The translations under genes were made by a program, and so were the position numbers. A stretch of 64,000 nucleotides of DNA, from contig CM055113.1 in the NCBI GenBank assembly GCA_029204225.1, positions 5,168,647 to 5,232,646 of the forward strand. Direction: 5' to 3'. Numbering within the stretch: position 1 is the stretch's first letter; the number at the start of each line of letters is the position of its first letter. This document shows, in pieces, positions 21,440 through 32,299 of this stretch. The stretch is from Diphasiastrum complanatum (taxonomy: Eukaryota > Streptophyta > Lycopodiopsida > Lycopodiales > Lycopodiaceae). Under the pieces are notes generated by a model. The model was not told the DNA's origin, did no database searches, and saw only the letters and a list, made by a program, of their open reading frames with translations.

Positions 21440-22389
21440 GTAAAATTACTCAGAGATTGGTGCTTCATCCATCGCCACAGTTGCATTGGCGGGCGTCGAT
21501 GCTGCACATGCAAATAGGAAATCTGTCACCAAGCCCTTTGTTGATGTTTTATTTCTCCGTTCTTCTCAAACAGGCTCATGAGTTCTTGGTTTCCCCCCAT
21601 CTGTGCCCCGCTGCTCCAAGCAAGGCATCCCTACTTGCTTCGCTCTATATTCTGATTTCAAGTATGACCTTAACAATTTCAAATTTTATCCTATGAGTCT
21701 ATTCTGGCACAGGAAATGGCCCACCGCTACATGATGGATACGATCACCCATGCAGATACTAATGTGGTGATTGTCGGGTCATATCACCCATGCCGATACT
21801 AATGTGGTGATTGTGGGGCAGGATGTCGTAGGCTCTCATGTCCTTATGAGCTTAGTAAAAATCCTGGTGTGAAGGTTCCGATTGTTGAGCAATCGGTGAG
21901 CCTTGCAGGGGGATCCTGTTTTAGAGGGCAGCTTTTCTCTGCCATGGTTGTCAGAAAGCATGCGCACCGTATCTAAGTTTTACATGAGATTGGTGTGGCC
22001 TATGAAGAGCTTGAAAGCTATGTCGTGATTAAGCATGCCGCTTTGTTCAGCTTCACAATCATGAGCAAGCTGCTTCCCAGGCCTAACGTGAAGCTTTTCA
22101 ACGCCGTTGCTGTCGAAGATCTGATAAGCAAGGGAAATAGAGTATTCGGTGTCGTTACTAATTGGTCATTCATATCCATGAACCATAATACTCAGAGTTG
22201 CATGGACCCAAACGTCATGGAAGCTAAGGTGGTGGTTAGCTCGACCACGATGGTCCCTTCGGTGCCACTGGCATGAAACGATTGAAAAGCGGCACTTCAA
22301 GTGCCCTTGCTGAGTCGACTGGACACATTTATGTGCATTTTGAGCTTGTTTTAGCTTCTGTTGAAGACGACACATCGGCAACTACTTAA
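21440..22389 (+). pseudogene. THI1: Thiamine thiazole synthase (THI1/THI4) pseudogene
   Basis: The product normally makes the thiazole half of thiamine in the plastid. A plausible transit-peptide region (SSIATVALAGVDAAHAN) starts near 21466. It is followed by [27 protein letters not shown] and DTNVVIVG, the FAD/NAD-binding start. A 40-bp tandem duplication (21743-21782 repeated from 21783) then breaks the frame. [53 protein letters not shown] and [19 protein letters not shown] follow. A further frameshift precedes [15 protein letters not shown]. About 85 residues are then missing before the C-terminal ELVLASVEDD and stop. No intron interrupts the pieces, so retroposition is possible. No poly(A) tail is visible. 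Confidence 0.92.
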
Positions 22390-22477
22390 ATTTAGAAAGT
22401 AGATATGTATCCGTTGTTGTATAGCTCTTAAGGACTTGCTTATTATTGTCAAAACTTTTCATGAACAGCAGTTTATG

Positions 22478-22483
22478 AATAAA
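22478..22483 (+). terminator. Poly(A) signal of the THI1 pseudogene
   Basis: AATAAA lies 89 bases after the THI1 stop codon, in TGAATAAAGATCC. This suggests that the 3' untranslated region was carried along with the coding part. Confidence 0.5.
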
Positions 22484-22579
22484 GATCCTATTTGAAGTTT
22501 GTTTCCATATCTCCTATAAGCAATTTTGATTATCTTTTGATTTTGTCAGATCATTCTCTGATGTATTCCAGATAAAATT

Positions 22580-23090
22580 TTCAAGCTTGAGCTCGTGATG
22601 AGCCTTCATATATTGGCTACAATTCACTGCTGGCTGGGACAGTACGAAGACGCCATTGTTGTGCTTGAACGCTCTCTTGCTTTGTCCAATACCACCTCCC
22701 AGTCGGAACATGCTCTTGCTTCCTTTTCAGGATACATGCAGTTATGTGATAATTTTGCATTGCTACTAGGTAGACACGAGAGCTCCGTGGATACATACCA
22801 CGCTACCTTGAGTTGCATAAGCAAGATCTTGGAGAGCTGGATACGCGAGTTGGAGACACATGCCAATACCTAGCTGAAGCTCAGGTTCTAACTTTTGTGT
22901 CGTTCAGTTTACTGATCTAGGCTACATCTAACATCAGAAACACCAAACGTCGGTTTTCTCAAACAAGGCCTGACATTTGACTCCATATGAATAGGCTATG
23001 CAGTTCCAGGAGGCTAAAATTGTTTGCCAGCATTTGCTCAACATTCACAGTACTCAATCTTGAGGTGGTAGTTCGTTTGCATCGCCCAAA
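22580..23090 (+). pseudogene. Kinesin-light-chain-related TPR gene fragment
   Basis: The frame LHILATIHCWLGQYEDAIVV and LERSLALS, then SEHALASFSGYMQLCDNFAL matches the TPR repeats of plant kinesin-light-chain-related (KLCR) proteins, which link microtubules and the cell cortex. After a frameshift near 22830, GELDTRVGDTCQYLAEAQVL follows. A GT...AG interval (about 22888-22995, ending GGCTATGCAG) separates it from AMQFQEAKIVCQHLLNIH. Keeping an intron means that a genomic fragment, not a cDNA, is present. The first about 150 residues and everything after the third TPR are missing. Confidence 0.72.
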
Positions 23091-24966
23091 GCAGGTAGCA
23101 GCCTTCATCCATCGATTCTGTTCTTGTCAGCTTTTATCGAGGCCAACAGGCATGGGCAGCGTTGATAGAGGCTCCTTAAGACAAAGAAGATAATAGGAAG
23201 CAGCCTCATGTGCAGCAAAGCAGTTTTTATGAAGTTTGTCTGAAGGACTCTAAATGATGTCAGCTAATCTCTCCTTGTGGAAGAGAGCTTTGCTCTGAAG
23301 TAGTTTCTCGCCTTTCTTGCAATAGCGACTGGCACCCCAGCAAATTGTCCATGCTAATTCCTATTACATTAGGTTGATCATCCATTAAATCCAGCGAACA
23401 AGAGGATGGAGACAGATTCTGTTCCAGTTTGGGCATGCCTTTCAAATCCAAGTTTTCACAGAAATTCTTTGACATGAGCGTTGTATGAAAAACATCAAAC
23501 GATAATAAAATGTTTCCACTGCTTAGAAAGCTAAAATCTGGTATACAAAATCTATCTTGGATGACATTGTCATAGACGATCATGCATGGCCTTGAAGAGA
23601 TTTAAAAAAACTAATAAGGCGATCTTCGTAAGGTTACCACACACTCTCAAGTGACAAACACTCACTTACTGCCTTTCCATTGAGTCAATTTTATGCTGGT
23701 AAATGGCGCTCTCCAGAAATAAGTCTTGAATCCTGAAAGTCGAAGGATCGGATCGTCAACGCCTTTTCCCGGTTATAACTCTTGCTTTTGGATTCTACCT
23801 GTAAAATTCTTCTGGTGGAGATGAGGTTTCTTTATCCAGAATTTTGGAGTGAGTTTCTACTTCTAAACAATGGCATTTCAGGACATGCATAGTTTTATCT
23901 TTCACAGGAAGATATCTTGTAATGAGTAACTTAGCAGCCGTGTAAAGCTTGCGCTGTGGCTCGGAGCAAAATCATAACGCTTACGAGTCGTGATATGTTT
24001 TTGTGTTCTGAACGTCTAGATACTCACATTTGTGAAGCTCAAAGTTGGCATGGTTTTTTGGAGTTTCATGTTCTTGCGGTGATACTGCTGCCTATCAGGG
24101 CTTATGAACCTTATCTGGTTCTTTTCCCAATTATTAGTTTGCTCAATACTTTTACTACGTTATTCTACACCTTTGCTTTTGTGGAATTTGCAGAGGCTCT
24201 TTCTAGGCTGATGCCATGAGCTCCCCGGCCTGACATTCTTTGAAACCTTCCGGCATAAAGAATTAGCAATCAATGATTGCGTATTATTCAAAGGCGTAAC
24301 AATAGTAAAAGCTGCTTGAAGTTGGAAGGTTGTTGGGTTGGATTTCTCGCCTTCTGCTAAGATTTCTCTTTCTGCCCTCTTTACGGTTCTCTATATTTTA
24401 ACCTTACAGATTCAAAACCGATCTACTTTCTCACCTTTTAAACAGCCACCCCTTTGGGAGTGGCCTTTTGTCACAATTGATCCCATTCAGGCCTATCACT
24501 AGCGAAGAGTATTGTTTAACCAACATAATGGCAAGCAATTTCGTGCAGTGGGAAGTGGCTCTTTTCCGGTGCAGTTGATGCTCCAATTTCCTTCAATTTT
24601 GCAAAATTGTTGTTCCAATTTTTAGATTTTGTTAGAGCATAGGAGGCTATAGTGCAACGAAAGCACTTGTCACTGACACAACCCTGTTTTTGTTTACCCT
24701 GGCTTGATGTTTCGTATGGAAGAGATTTTTTTATTTTAGGCAACTAGGCTTTCCTCTTGGGTTAGCTCCATTTAATGACTACACCACTTGTATCTTCTCT
24801 AAGCCAAATGCTCTTTGGGGAACAAGAATTTTGATCACCAAAGATTACCCGTTTTTAAGACTCATAAGCTGTCATGTACTTTTAAGGCCTCATTACATCA
24901 TGATCTTGGAATCCCATAGTTGATCGACCACCTGTGAAATGGTTATCAATGAACCTCCTTAAAAGT
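23091..24966. other. Unassigned sequence between gene relics
   Basis: I recognise no gene. ORFs of up to 107 codons (23260-23583 minus; 23956-24219 plus, leucine/phenylalanine-rich) have no motif that I know. The composition is closer to genic than to the surrounding repeats, so it may be diverged introns or flanks of the neighbouring fragments. Confidence 0.3.
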
Positions 24967-24973
24967 AAGAATT

Positions 24974-24998
24974 GCTAGTAGGCTATTTCACGAACATA
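24974..24998 (+). repeat. 25-bp direct repeat left of the PPR relic (partner 26231-26255)
   Basis: The sequence starting GCTAGTAGGCTATTTCACG is identical over 25 bases at both positions, 1,257 bp apart, bracketing the PPR relic. This may be a long target-site duplication or remains of a repeat. Confidence 0.8.
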
Positions 24999-25159
24999 AA
25001 AATTACAGGTGTGGGTTTTTCATATCGTATTGAATTGGTGTGCAATCTTAATTTTCATTTTCCTGTGGACATTGAGCATTTCATCTCACCTTTCTGGTCT
25101 TTTATTGTATTTCGTTTTAGAGGTTATACGTCAAAGTCATCAGTTTTTTTTCCTCTTTT

Positions 25160-26030
25160 CTCAGAGATCGATCCCTAGGCAGGGGCAGCTAAAGGCGGCC
25201 TTGGATCAGCTCAATGAAGAGGGCTTTTGTGCTTATTGCAGTACTTATGCGTGGCTTGTAAAAGAATGTGGCAAGGCAAAGGCACTCGTTGAAGGAATAC
25301 TGGTTCATCAGCACACTCTGAGAAACACATATATGAAAGATGTGGCGATCTGAAGCAAGCAAGGTCACTTTTTGACATCATTGATTCTCGCAATGCCTAC
25401 TCGTGGACTGTCATAATAGGTGCATATGTGCAGCACAAGCAGGCTTTTCAGCTTTTTCACTAGATGAAATGTGGAGCTGTGAAGCCCGACAAGATCACCT
25501 CACTGGATGCCCTCAATGCATGTGCAAACCCATCAGCCCTTGGAGAAGGTAAGATGATCCATGACCTTATTATTAACGATAGTTTGAGCTCAAATCTCAT
25601 GGTCGGTAACATGCTTCTCAAAATGTATAGCAAGTGTGGTAACTCAGACGATGCCAAGAAGATCTTTGACACTCTGTCCAAGCGAGATATGGTTTCGTGG
25701 AATGTAATGATTTTTGTGTATGTCAAGCTAGATAAGCCTGAACAAGTGCTACTAACATTTAGGCAGATAAAGCAGGAAGGGTTAAAGTCTAGTAAAATCA
25801 CTTACATTCACCTTCTCAGTGCTTATTCTAGTCCAACAGATTTATCAAAGGGTAAGTTAATGCATTTTCAAATTATTGAAGATGGACTTGAGGAAGATGT
25901 TGTTGGAACTGCTCTTGTGAACATGTATGGAAAGTGTGGAAGTACACGACGCTCGTAGGATGTTTAAAAAAATGCTTGTTCGGAATGTCAGACCCTCAGT
26001 CCAGTTTGTAATGTATAACATACAAAGCAT
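25160..26030 (+). pseudogene. Pentatricopeptide repeat (PPR) protein fragment, P-L-S type
   Basis: PPR proteins bind organellar RNA, and the P-L-S class commonly guides editing. Repeats are visible: QLKAALDQLNEEGFCAYCST; CGDLKQARSLFDIIDSRNAY-SWTVIIGAYVQ; KPDKITSLDALNACA; NLMVGNMLLKMYSKCGNSDD and VSWNVMIFVYVK; KITYIHLLSAYSS; VVGTALVNMYGKCGS, with DARRMFKKM in the next frame. Lesions include a frameshift after HTLRNTYMKD near 25340, a stop in place of a glutamate (LFH*MKCG, 25462) and a frameshift near 25948. Only about 280 residues exist, while complete members of the class have 500-900 and a C-terminal E/DYW domain, which is absent. Confidence 0.88.
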
Positions 26031-26255
26031 ATTTTGTATGAAACATGTGATTTTAGCCATGCTCCTTTCTAAAGGCATGCATTATTTGTTTGAGTTTGTA
26101 TGATCAATATATTTTGTTTGTAGTATGATAGACATCATAAGAGTTTCTATGGTTGTCTATCACATAAATTCACACCTATTAAAATCATGAAACTTAAAAA
26201 TTCATATCAGCATTGATTCCTATAAGAATAGCTAGTAGGCTATTTCACGAACATA

Positions 26256-27029
26256 GGAACTTTTGTACATTTCATATGTTATATTAAATTTTATATGAAT
26301 TTTGAGAATGACTTTTCATGAAAGTAATGAATCTGAGAAATTTAAATAAAAATTTATAGATTTCACTTGTCATGCTCACCAACATGACAACTTGATCAAA
26401 TATTCTCTCTTCAAATCTTTATTTTAAAATTTGGCTATTATCGTATGGAGCCGGCCATCAATTCTAGTTCTTGTATTGGGAACTCTCGCATAGCTTACTG
26501 ATGCATTAAGAACTCTCGCCGACTTTTCTGTAAGCTAGTCTCAATGTGAGGAAGCTTCAGTAGAAGGGGCACAGGTTAGTTGCAACAAAAACTTCAAACA
26601 AAGGGGTCTGCGAGAGTTCTGGGTGGAAACTGCACTTTTTGGATCTCGGGAATTCTCACACGGCCTCTTAGATTGCTTAGGAACTCTTGCAGACTCGTCT
26701 ATGAGCCGCGTGTCAATGAGAACTAGCTGTAGGAGGTCTGATTTTTTGTTTTTTTAATGTTTTTTTTGAATTTTTTGGCTATTTTGGCAAAATGGCTGGG
26801 AACTGACTCTCATATGAAGTACATTAGATTCTATCGATGTGGCAAAAGGTATTGCCAGATCGGCGAGAGTTAGTTTGGAGGGATCAGAAGGTTATGGAGC
26901 TTGATAGGTGTTTTTTGGCCATTTTCTGCACATTTTGCAAGCAATATCTGTACTACTTCACGCGCGTTGCCCACACAGTTGTTATAACTATCACATGTAT
27001 ATATACATAATGGCAACATATAGTAAAAC
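26256..27029. other. No gene; possible antisense gypsy-leader remnant
   Basis: The minus strand of 26420-26890 resembles the gypsy leaders elsewhere in the window (cagttcccagccattttg, gccaaaatagccaaaaaatt, repeated aactctcgc). This is a resemblance in style only. The rest, including an AT-rich stretch at 26990-27050, holds nothing I can name. Confidence 0.35.
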
Positions 27030-27554
27030 ATGATGGGACATATAATCAGAGTCAATTAGCGGAAGCATGATTTCAGAGTTCCTCTGTGAACTACTTTGTA
27101 TCAGAATTATTTGATTCCATAGGATCAGACATTTTAGAGAGAGCGAAAGTAATTCAAGAAGTAGATATATTATTCAATATGTAACTAGCATAGTAAGATC
27201 ACAACACTTAGTGCGTTATTACTGTGAACCATTCTCGGGCACAAAATCGAGATTTGATCATTCTATTCACAACAACTTAATGCAGATTCTCTATTTTCTT
27301 ATGTGTGTTCCACTATCGAATTCTTTCTGATAATTTCTCTCTCATACACTGATACTCACTCCACGACTCAATCGAATATCTAATCTCGAAGGAAGCATGG
27401 ATGTCATACATGCCTAATTGTTTCGCTCCCTTCATGGTTGTCATTAAAATGCATCTTGTCGATCTAAGTAATAGTCTGAATCTACTGTTTTCCAAAGATC
27501 CTGTTGTAATTTATATGTTGAGTTTTCTCTTGACTGAATCTCGCATTCAGCAAG
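27030..27554 (+). mobile_element. Ty1/copia 5' LTR
   Basis: The sequence ends ...CATTCAGCA shortly before a perfect initiator tRNA-Met primer site. CT-rich leader-like sequence is present. The left border is a guess. It is not the same LTR family as that at 5610-6558. Confidence 0.5.
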
Positions 27555-27556
27555 TG

Positions 27557-27568
27557 TGGTATCAGAGC
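27557..27568 (+). promoter_or_regulatory. Copia primer-binding site, perfect initiator tRNA-Met match
   Basis: TGGTATCAGAGC is the standard plant copia site. Two further copies of TGGTATCAA follow within 100 bases (27611, 27652), as if the leader had duplicated it. Confidence 0.92.
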
Positions 27569-27722
27569 TAATAATATAATTCCCAATAAAAACACTCATT
27601 CCGCACAGAGTGGTATCAACATTCATAGCTTTACAAAGAACCCAACAGAATGGTATCAAAGCCATCGTTCCTAACCTTTATCAGTATTCAAGACTATTTA
27701 AGAATTTCTTAGATCATTCATC

Positions 27723-28400
27723 ATGGAAGCTACATCTTCAGAAATCCGCTTGATCAATAAGTTCAACGATGATGACTTCCACACGTGGAAATTCAAAATG
27801 AAGATGATACTCACTGAGAAAGGACTCTGGGGATACGTGAACAATTCAACAACCAAGCCGGCAAAACCTGACATGTTGACCGCTTGAGAAGCTAAGAATG
27901 GCAAATCTCTTGCCATTGTATCTCTGAATCTTAAAGATTCACAAATAGCTCATGTAGAAAATTGTTCTAGCTCCAAAGAAGCATGGGACATTCTTTCTGG
28001 TCTATATGAAACTATAGATGTATCAACCCGTCTCTTCATGAGAAAGAAGTTCTTATCGCTCAAGATAAGTGAAGGAATCTCAATCATTGATCATCTGATT
28101 GAATTCAAAAAGCTGCTAAATCAACTAGCGGTAGTAGGTTCGCCAGTATCGGAGAGGAAGATGCTAACATGTCTCTTTTGTCCAACCTTCCTCCCTCTTA
28201 TGACAGCTTAGTATTTCTCTTGAGGAATGCTCCTGACTTGTCTCTATAAAAATTGATAGCAAGTTTATTGCAGAAAGAAGTAAGAAGAAAAAGCTTATAT
28301 ATGAAGGTAGTCGCACTCTATTCGAATTAGCAACAGTTCCAGAAGAAGAAATCTTCGAAAGACAAGAAGACAAAAGCTGAGCAAACTGATTCAGACCAGC
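27723..28400 (+). pseudogene. Ty1/copia gag relic
   Basis: MEATSSEIRLINKFNDDDFH then TWKFKMKMILTEKGLWGYV is the start of a copia gag. DSQIAHVENCSSSKEAWDIL, LYETIDVSTRLFMRKKFLSL and DHLIEFKKLLNQLAVVGSPV continue it. There is a stop after KPDMLTA, a frameshift near 28165 and decay thereafter. The zinc knuckle and all of pol are missing. It stops at about 28425, where an unrelated repeated segment begins. Confidence 0.9.
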
Positions 28401-28424
28401 AATTGTAATAGCACAATCGATAGC

Positions 28425-29191
28425 ATCAATTTTACAAATCTTGTACATTCACAACCATCTTCCAAACAAAAGCACAATAGAAAATACAAGAAATTACATG
28501 ACAATGTCGTCTTCATTGTAGTATTCACAAAAGACAATGTCGTCTTCTTATGAAAGGCATGGCATTTATTTTTTCTGTTGAAGTACAAGAAGATGAACCC
28601 GTTGGTTCATCTTCATTAGAATTACTGAAAATCCTTTCATCTATTCCAATGGAGGTAGATGAAGATGATGTTAATATAGGTGCGGATGCTGAACCAAAAA
28701 TGGCATCTGAATATGAGCAAACCACTTGTCGCTCATTAATTTTGCCCAATTGTAAATCTTCAGAAACGTCTTTTTGGGAGAAAAATCTACTAGATCTTCC
28801 TGTATACATTATAAATAATGATCATTACATATTGTTCAACGATATTGAAGATGTTTTGATTTGAGAGAAGATGAAATCTTCTCAATTTTGTTAGAATTTT
28901 CTGATATTATTGATTATGATTATGATGATATCGATCCCGAGATTGATATTGTAACGGATGGCAACTTGAATCTGGCAAGGAGGCATTGGATGCCATGATG
29001 GAAAAATAGAAATCTTATTCAGAAACCTTGTCGAGTGAAGAAGAATTTTTGGAGTTTCAGAGAAGGTATCCACCCAAGATTCATTATGAACTCGTGAGAA
29101 TTGAAGAGTGTGCTGGTGGCCACGACATTACAATAGAAAATATGGTCGGTTTTGATGATGATGATCTTGTAAGATATTGTTCTCTGACCTA
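28425..29191 (+). other. Unidentified repeated ORF (partner 57655-57870)
   Basis: Bases 28430-28640 match 57660-57870 closely (cttgtacattcacaaccatc and gaaaggcatggcatttattt in both). The open frame at 28550-28864 encodes an acidic protein (MAFIFSVEVQEDEPVGSSSL, MEVDEDDVNIGADAEPK), ends at a stop, and continues in other frames with REDEIFSILLEF, EEEFLEFQRRYPPKIHYELV and ENMVGFDDDDLV up to about 29190. I do not recognise the family. Being repeated and near LTR elements, it is likely the gene of some retroelement or integrated element rather than a host gene. Confidence 0.4.
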
Positions 29192-30826
29192 ATACCTGAA
29201 TTGTTGTTCTAATTTTTGTAATTGTGATTCTTATTTTTTAATCTAAATATATCTCTTATTGCGCTTTTTTACATAATACCATCAAAGTAGATTCCTTTGC
29301 TATAAAACGTGGATGTCTTCGGGAGAGATCATGTTGGGCACAAGGATACATCCCTTGCCCAGTAGTTGAAAATTTTTGTAAATAATGAAATTTGTACATA
29401 TCATACGAGTTTTAGTCCATTCGCCGCAACCACTATAATGACAATTAGAGCATCGTCTGTTTGCTTAGGAGGCCACAATTATGCCAAAGGTACATTCAAG
29501 ATTGTTTTTGTTAAGAAAGGTTTAGCTCGGTCATGTCCTTGGAGATACCACAAAAAGATCATCTTCAATGTCCCTTTATCCCTTATTTGGGATATATAGA
29601 CATGAGCAGAAAGCAAAATATACAATTTTCAGATCCATATGAAAGGAGATTGTTCCTTCATGACAATACCATGCATCTCAAACCTGGAGGATGAAAATTG
29701 AAATTAAAATTGATCATACACATATATACATGTTTTCCATTGTATCAAGAGGATCTCTCTTTTCTGATGAATTTGAATGCTTTCTTAAAGATCATAATGT
29801 TTGGCGAGTTCTTTGCTTGATATTTAAATTGTGTTCGTCTGTAAAACCATTGGAATAGTTGTACAAATATTTATTTTTTGAATTATGTCCACCATGATTT
29901 GTAGCTCTATGAAATGTGCCGCTCTCTTGCCAATGCGATTTTTCCATGCTACAAACCTACACCAAATTATGGTCAGTTGTTGCACCCATTTGCACTTGAC
30001 AGAGGTCCCCTTACACATGCATTAGAGACTTCATAGGCGTACAGGCCACTTCTTATTAACCTCTCATTCTGGGCATTATAATGAGCTTGTCAGCACAAAC
30101 TTTTAGAACTCCCTTAAAACTGTAAAACCACAAGGTTCTAAATAAGCAGGTATCACTATGTCAAAGGGCTTAAACTATAGTTGATCGATTGTGTGGAGAC
30201 TGGGATAGTAGATGTGTTTTGACATAGACATACTGTTCTGAAAGAAAGAATTTGGAAACCGTGCTGACATTCTTGTAACTGTTCATTCAAGTCAGGTTTG
30301 GGAAATCTATACTTAGTATTTTCATCTCGTAAGAAATTATACATAGCCCTTGAAAAGTGAAGATAGTACCAGCAGCCAGATAACATGTGCAACATAAAAA
30401 CTTCACATATCCTCAATAGTGAACCTAAAGTCTTATGATTGACTTAAGTGTGACATAGAAAGTCAAATACGGCTCTCAAGTATAGCCCGAGTACTAGACC
30501 ATAAGTTCTCTAGTGAAAGGGAATTTAGTTTACCTAGAGAAAGCCTTTCTTTAAATGAACAGTCTTAATCCAAGCACGATATTTTATTTTTCAAAAGATT
30601 TCATACATAAATTTCAACATTGACCAGATTATTGAACTGTGTGGTACAATTTAGTTCATGATGGTCAAAGAAGGTCAAACCTCTTCCAGTTATTACTGGA
30701 CAATTATGCATCAAAATGTGCAATAATCGTTCCAAGGAAATGACAACTGAAATAATGATCTGATTCTAACAATTGGCTGTGGAATGCTTTGCAAGATAAT
30801 TAATTATGTATAGTTGTCAAGGAAAA
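29192..30826. other. No recognised gene
   Basis: A 77-codon ORF at 29366-29599 (RASSVCLGGHNYAKGTFKIV) may continue the preceding unknown element, but I cannot name it. The remainder up to 30826 shows no motif. The part nearest 30826 is the 3' flank of the hydrolase gene. Confidence 0.35.
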
Positions 30827-31861
30827 TCAATTTAATCTAGGCTCTGAGAAAGACGACGTCAAAATTTTGATAAGACCTTCAGGGTTATCTGCATGAACCT
30901 GCGCATGGGAGTTCTAATTTCAAACATGTGATCCTTGAAATTTATCAATAGTTCCTTTTGACAACAATTTTTTTTGGAAAATGAAAGCATCTATCAAGTC
31001 TATTTAGCCCAAAAATGGGTTACCCAATGTCCTGCTGCTTCTAGAACGTGCAGCTGCACACCAGCAGCATCACCTGAAGTAGCTTGTTCAGCTGATCCAA
31101 TTCTTTCAACATCCTCATGTGCCCATCTGTGTAGAATTCTTTCTGCCCTCAAAAATTTTATATGGATACCCTGAGGCACATTGTCGACAAGTGACCTTCT
31201 TTCATCTCCACAAACTTCAAAGGACATGTAATACTTTTAGCCGGGTGGGAGATAATACAGTGCATCAAAATGAAAATTGCTTCACATGTCATACAAACTA
31301 ATAGTAGTAAGTGTTAAATATAATATAATGTATAGTCTAAATGTCTAAAGGACTGTTATATGCCACGTGGACCAGTTGGGGTCCCCAACCGTCGCACCTT
31401 TGCGACATACACAGAAAGACACCTCTCTTTCTCTCTCGCACACTGCTCTACATGTAAGAGCTATTTCTCTCATTCACGATGATCAATATATAAGCACTAT
31501 TTCCATAAAAAGTCTACAAAGGCCAGAAAGCGAACCAGACGTTTGTAACTTCTTGAGATCGGTATAAGTCGGCGATGCCATTTAAATCAAACAGCCAAAC
31601 ATTGTCAAGGCTACTCCCACCATGAGGGTTTTGAATTGGACATAGATTGGTTGTCATCCATTGAATACCAAAAACATTATCAAGAACTTGTTCATTCAAG
31701 AAAAAAGTTGGAATTAGACGGCATTGTATAACAATCAATGCAAAAAATGTCAACCTTAGCACGAAACATATTGTCCAAATGACCACTTCACTTGCCTGTG
31801 CAACACAGAGAGAGAACCCCTCCTTCAAAAGGGCATCAATCACGAACCGCCTTGATGGTAC
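30827..31861 (-). CDS. Alpha/beta-hydrolase family protein, last four exons
   Basis: Four minus-strand exons join in frame. 31796-31861 ends DALLKEGFSLCVAQ. 31536-31660 has WMTTNLCPIQN and LFDLNGIADLYRSQE. 31024-31195 has LVDNVPQGIHIKFLRAERIL, HRWAHEDVERIGSAEQATSG and QLHVLEAAGHW. 30827-30898 has VHADNPEGLIKILTSSFSEP and a stop. The late GHW(V)HADNP holds the catalytic histidine of the fold; the motif order matches plant plastid-type alpha/beta hydrolases with the LHRWALED motif. Introns 30899-31023 and 31196-31535 have GT...AG ends, and phases agree. Intron 31661-31795 has donor GCAAGT but acceptor AA in place of AG, so splicing may fail. The upstream exons (nucleophile serine) were not found within the next 500 bases. 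It is either a gene with long 5' introns or a recent relic. Confidence 0.72.
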
Positions 31862-32299
31862 CTAAAGAAACAAAGATATGCATCCTTCTTAGTGACAAAA
31901 ATGATAAGCTTACTACTCATAGATGTGGAGGACCAGCATCATCTATATGCAAGATAAAATGTGTTCTACCTGCTGGCATCTAATGAAGCAAGTACGAGAT
32001 ATAATTTCAGTGCTTGCAGAGAATGATAAGAGATACATTTTCTACCAATTTTATTCATTAATGCTCTCCTAAATGGTCTTCCTTTGAAACTATATTTAGG
32101 AGATGTTATTTAAGTTCCTTTCTAGATGACAAAAACAATATCCTAGTTGTGATATATTATGCAAATTTTTTCATACTTTGGCCACCATCTTATTCTCGGG
32201 TCAAGAGCCACAAGTTGAGGCCTAGATCTACATATGAATACCTCTCTAGGGCCAACTACCACTTTCCTATAATGCTTTTCTTAGCCACCTGCAACATTT
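31862..32299. other. Intron or flank upstream of the hydrolase exons
   Basis: TTTCTTTAG on the minus strand at 31862-31870 is a good acceptor for the first visible exon. Upstream, an AG|GTAGAA string at about 31975 could be a donor, but the sequence before it (LASLDAS) is too short for a claim. No other feature is seen before R1 begins. Confidence 0.35.

Noticed and set aside
21139-21513. Minus-strand ORF of 124 codons
   Set aside because: It overlaps the tandem 270-bp units and the THI1 transit-peptide region on the other strand, with no protein-like motif.
25460-25801. Minus-strand ORF of 113 codons inside the PPR relic
   Set aside because: It is a shadow frame; the plus strand carries clear PPR repeats.
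28425-29600. Assignment of the unknown acidic ORF to an integrated plant pararetrovirus
   Set aside because: No reverse transcriptase, coat zinc finger or movement-protein motif could be identified, so a viral label is not supported.
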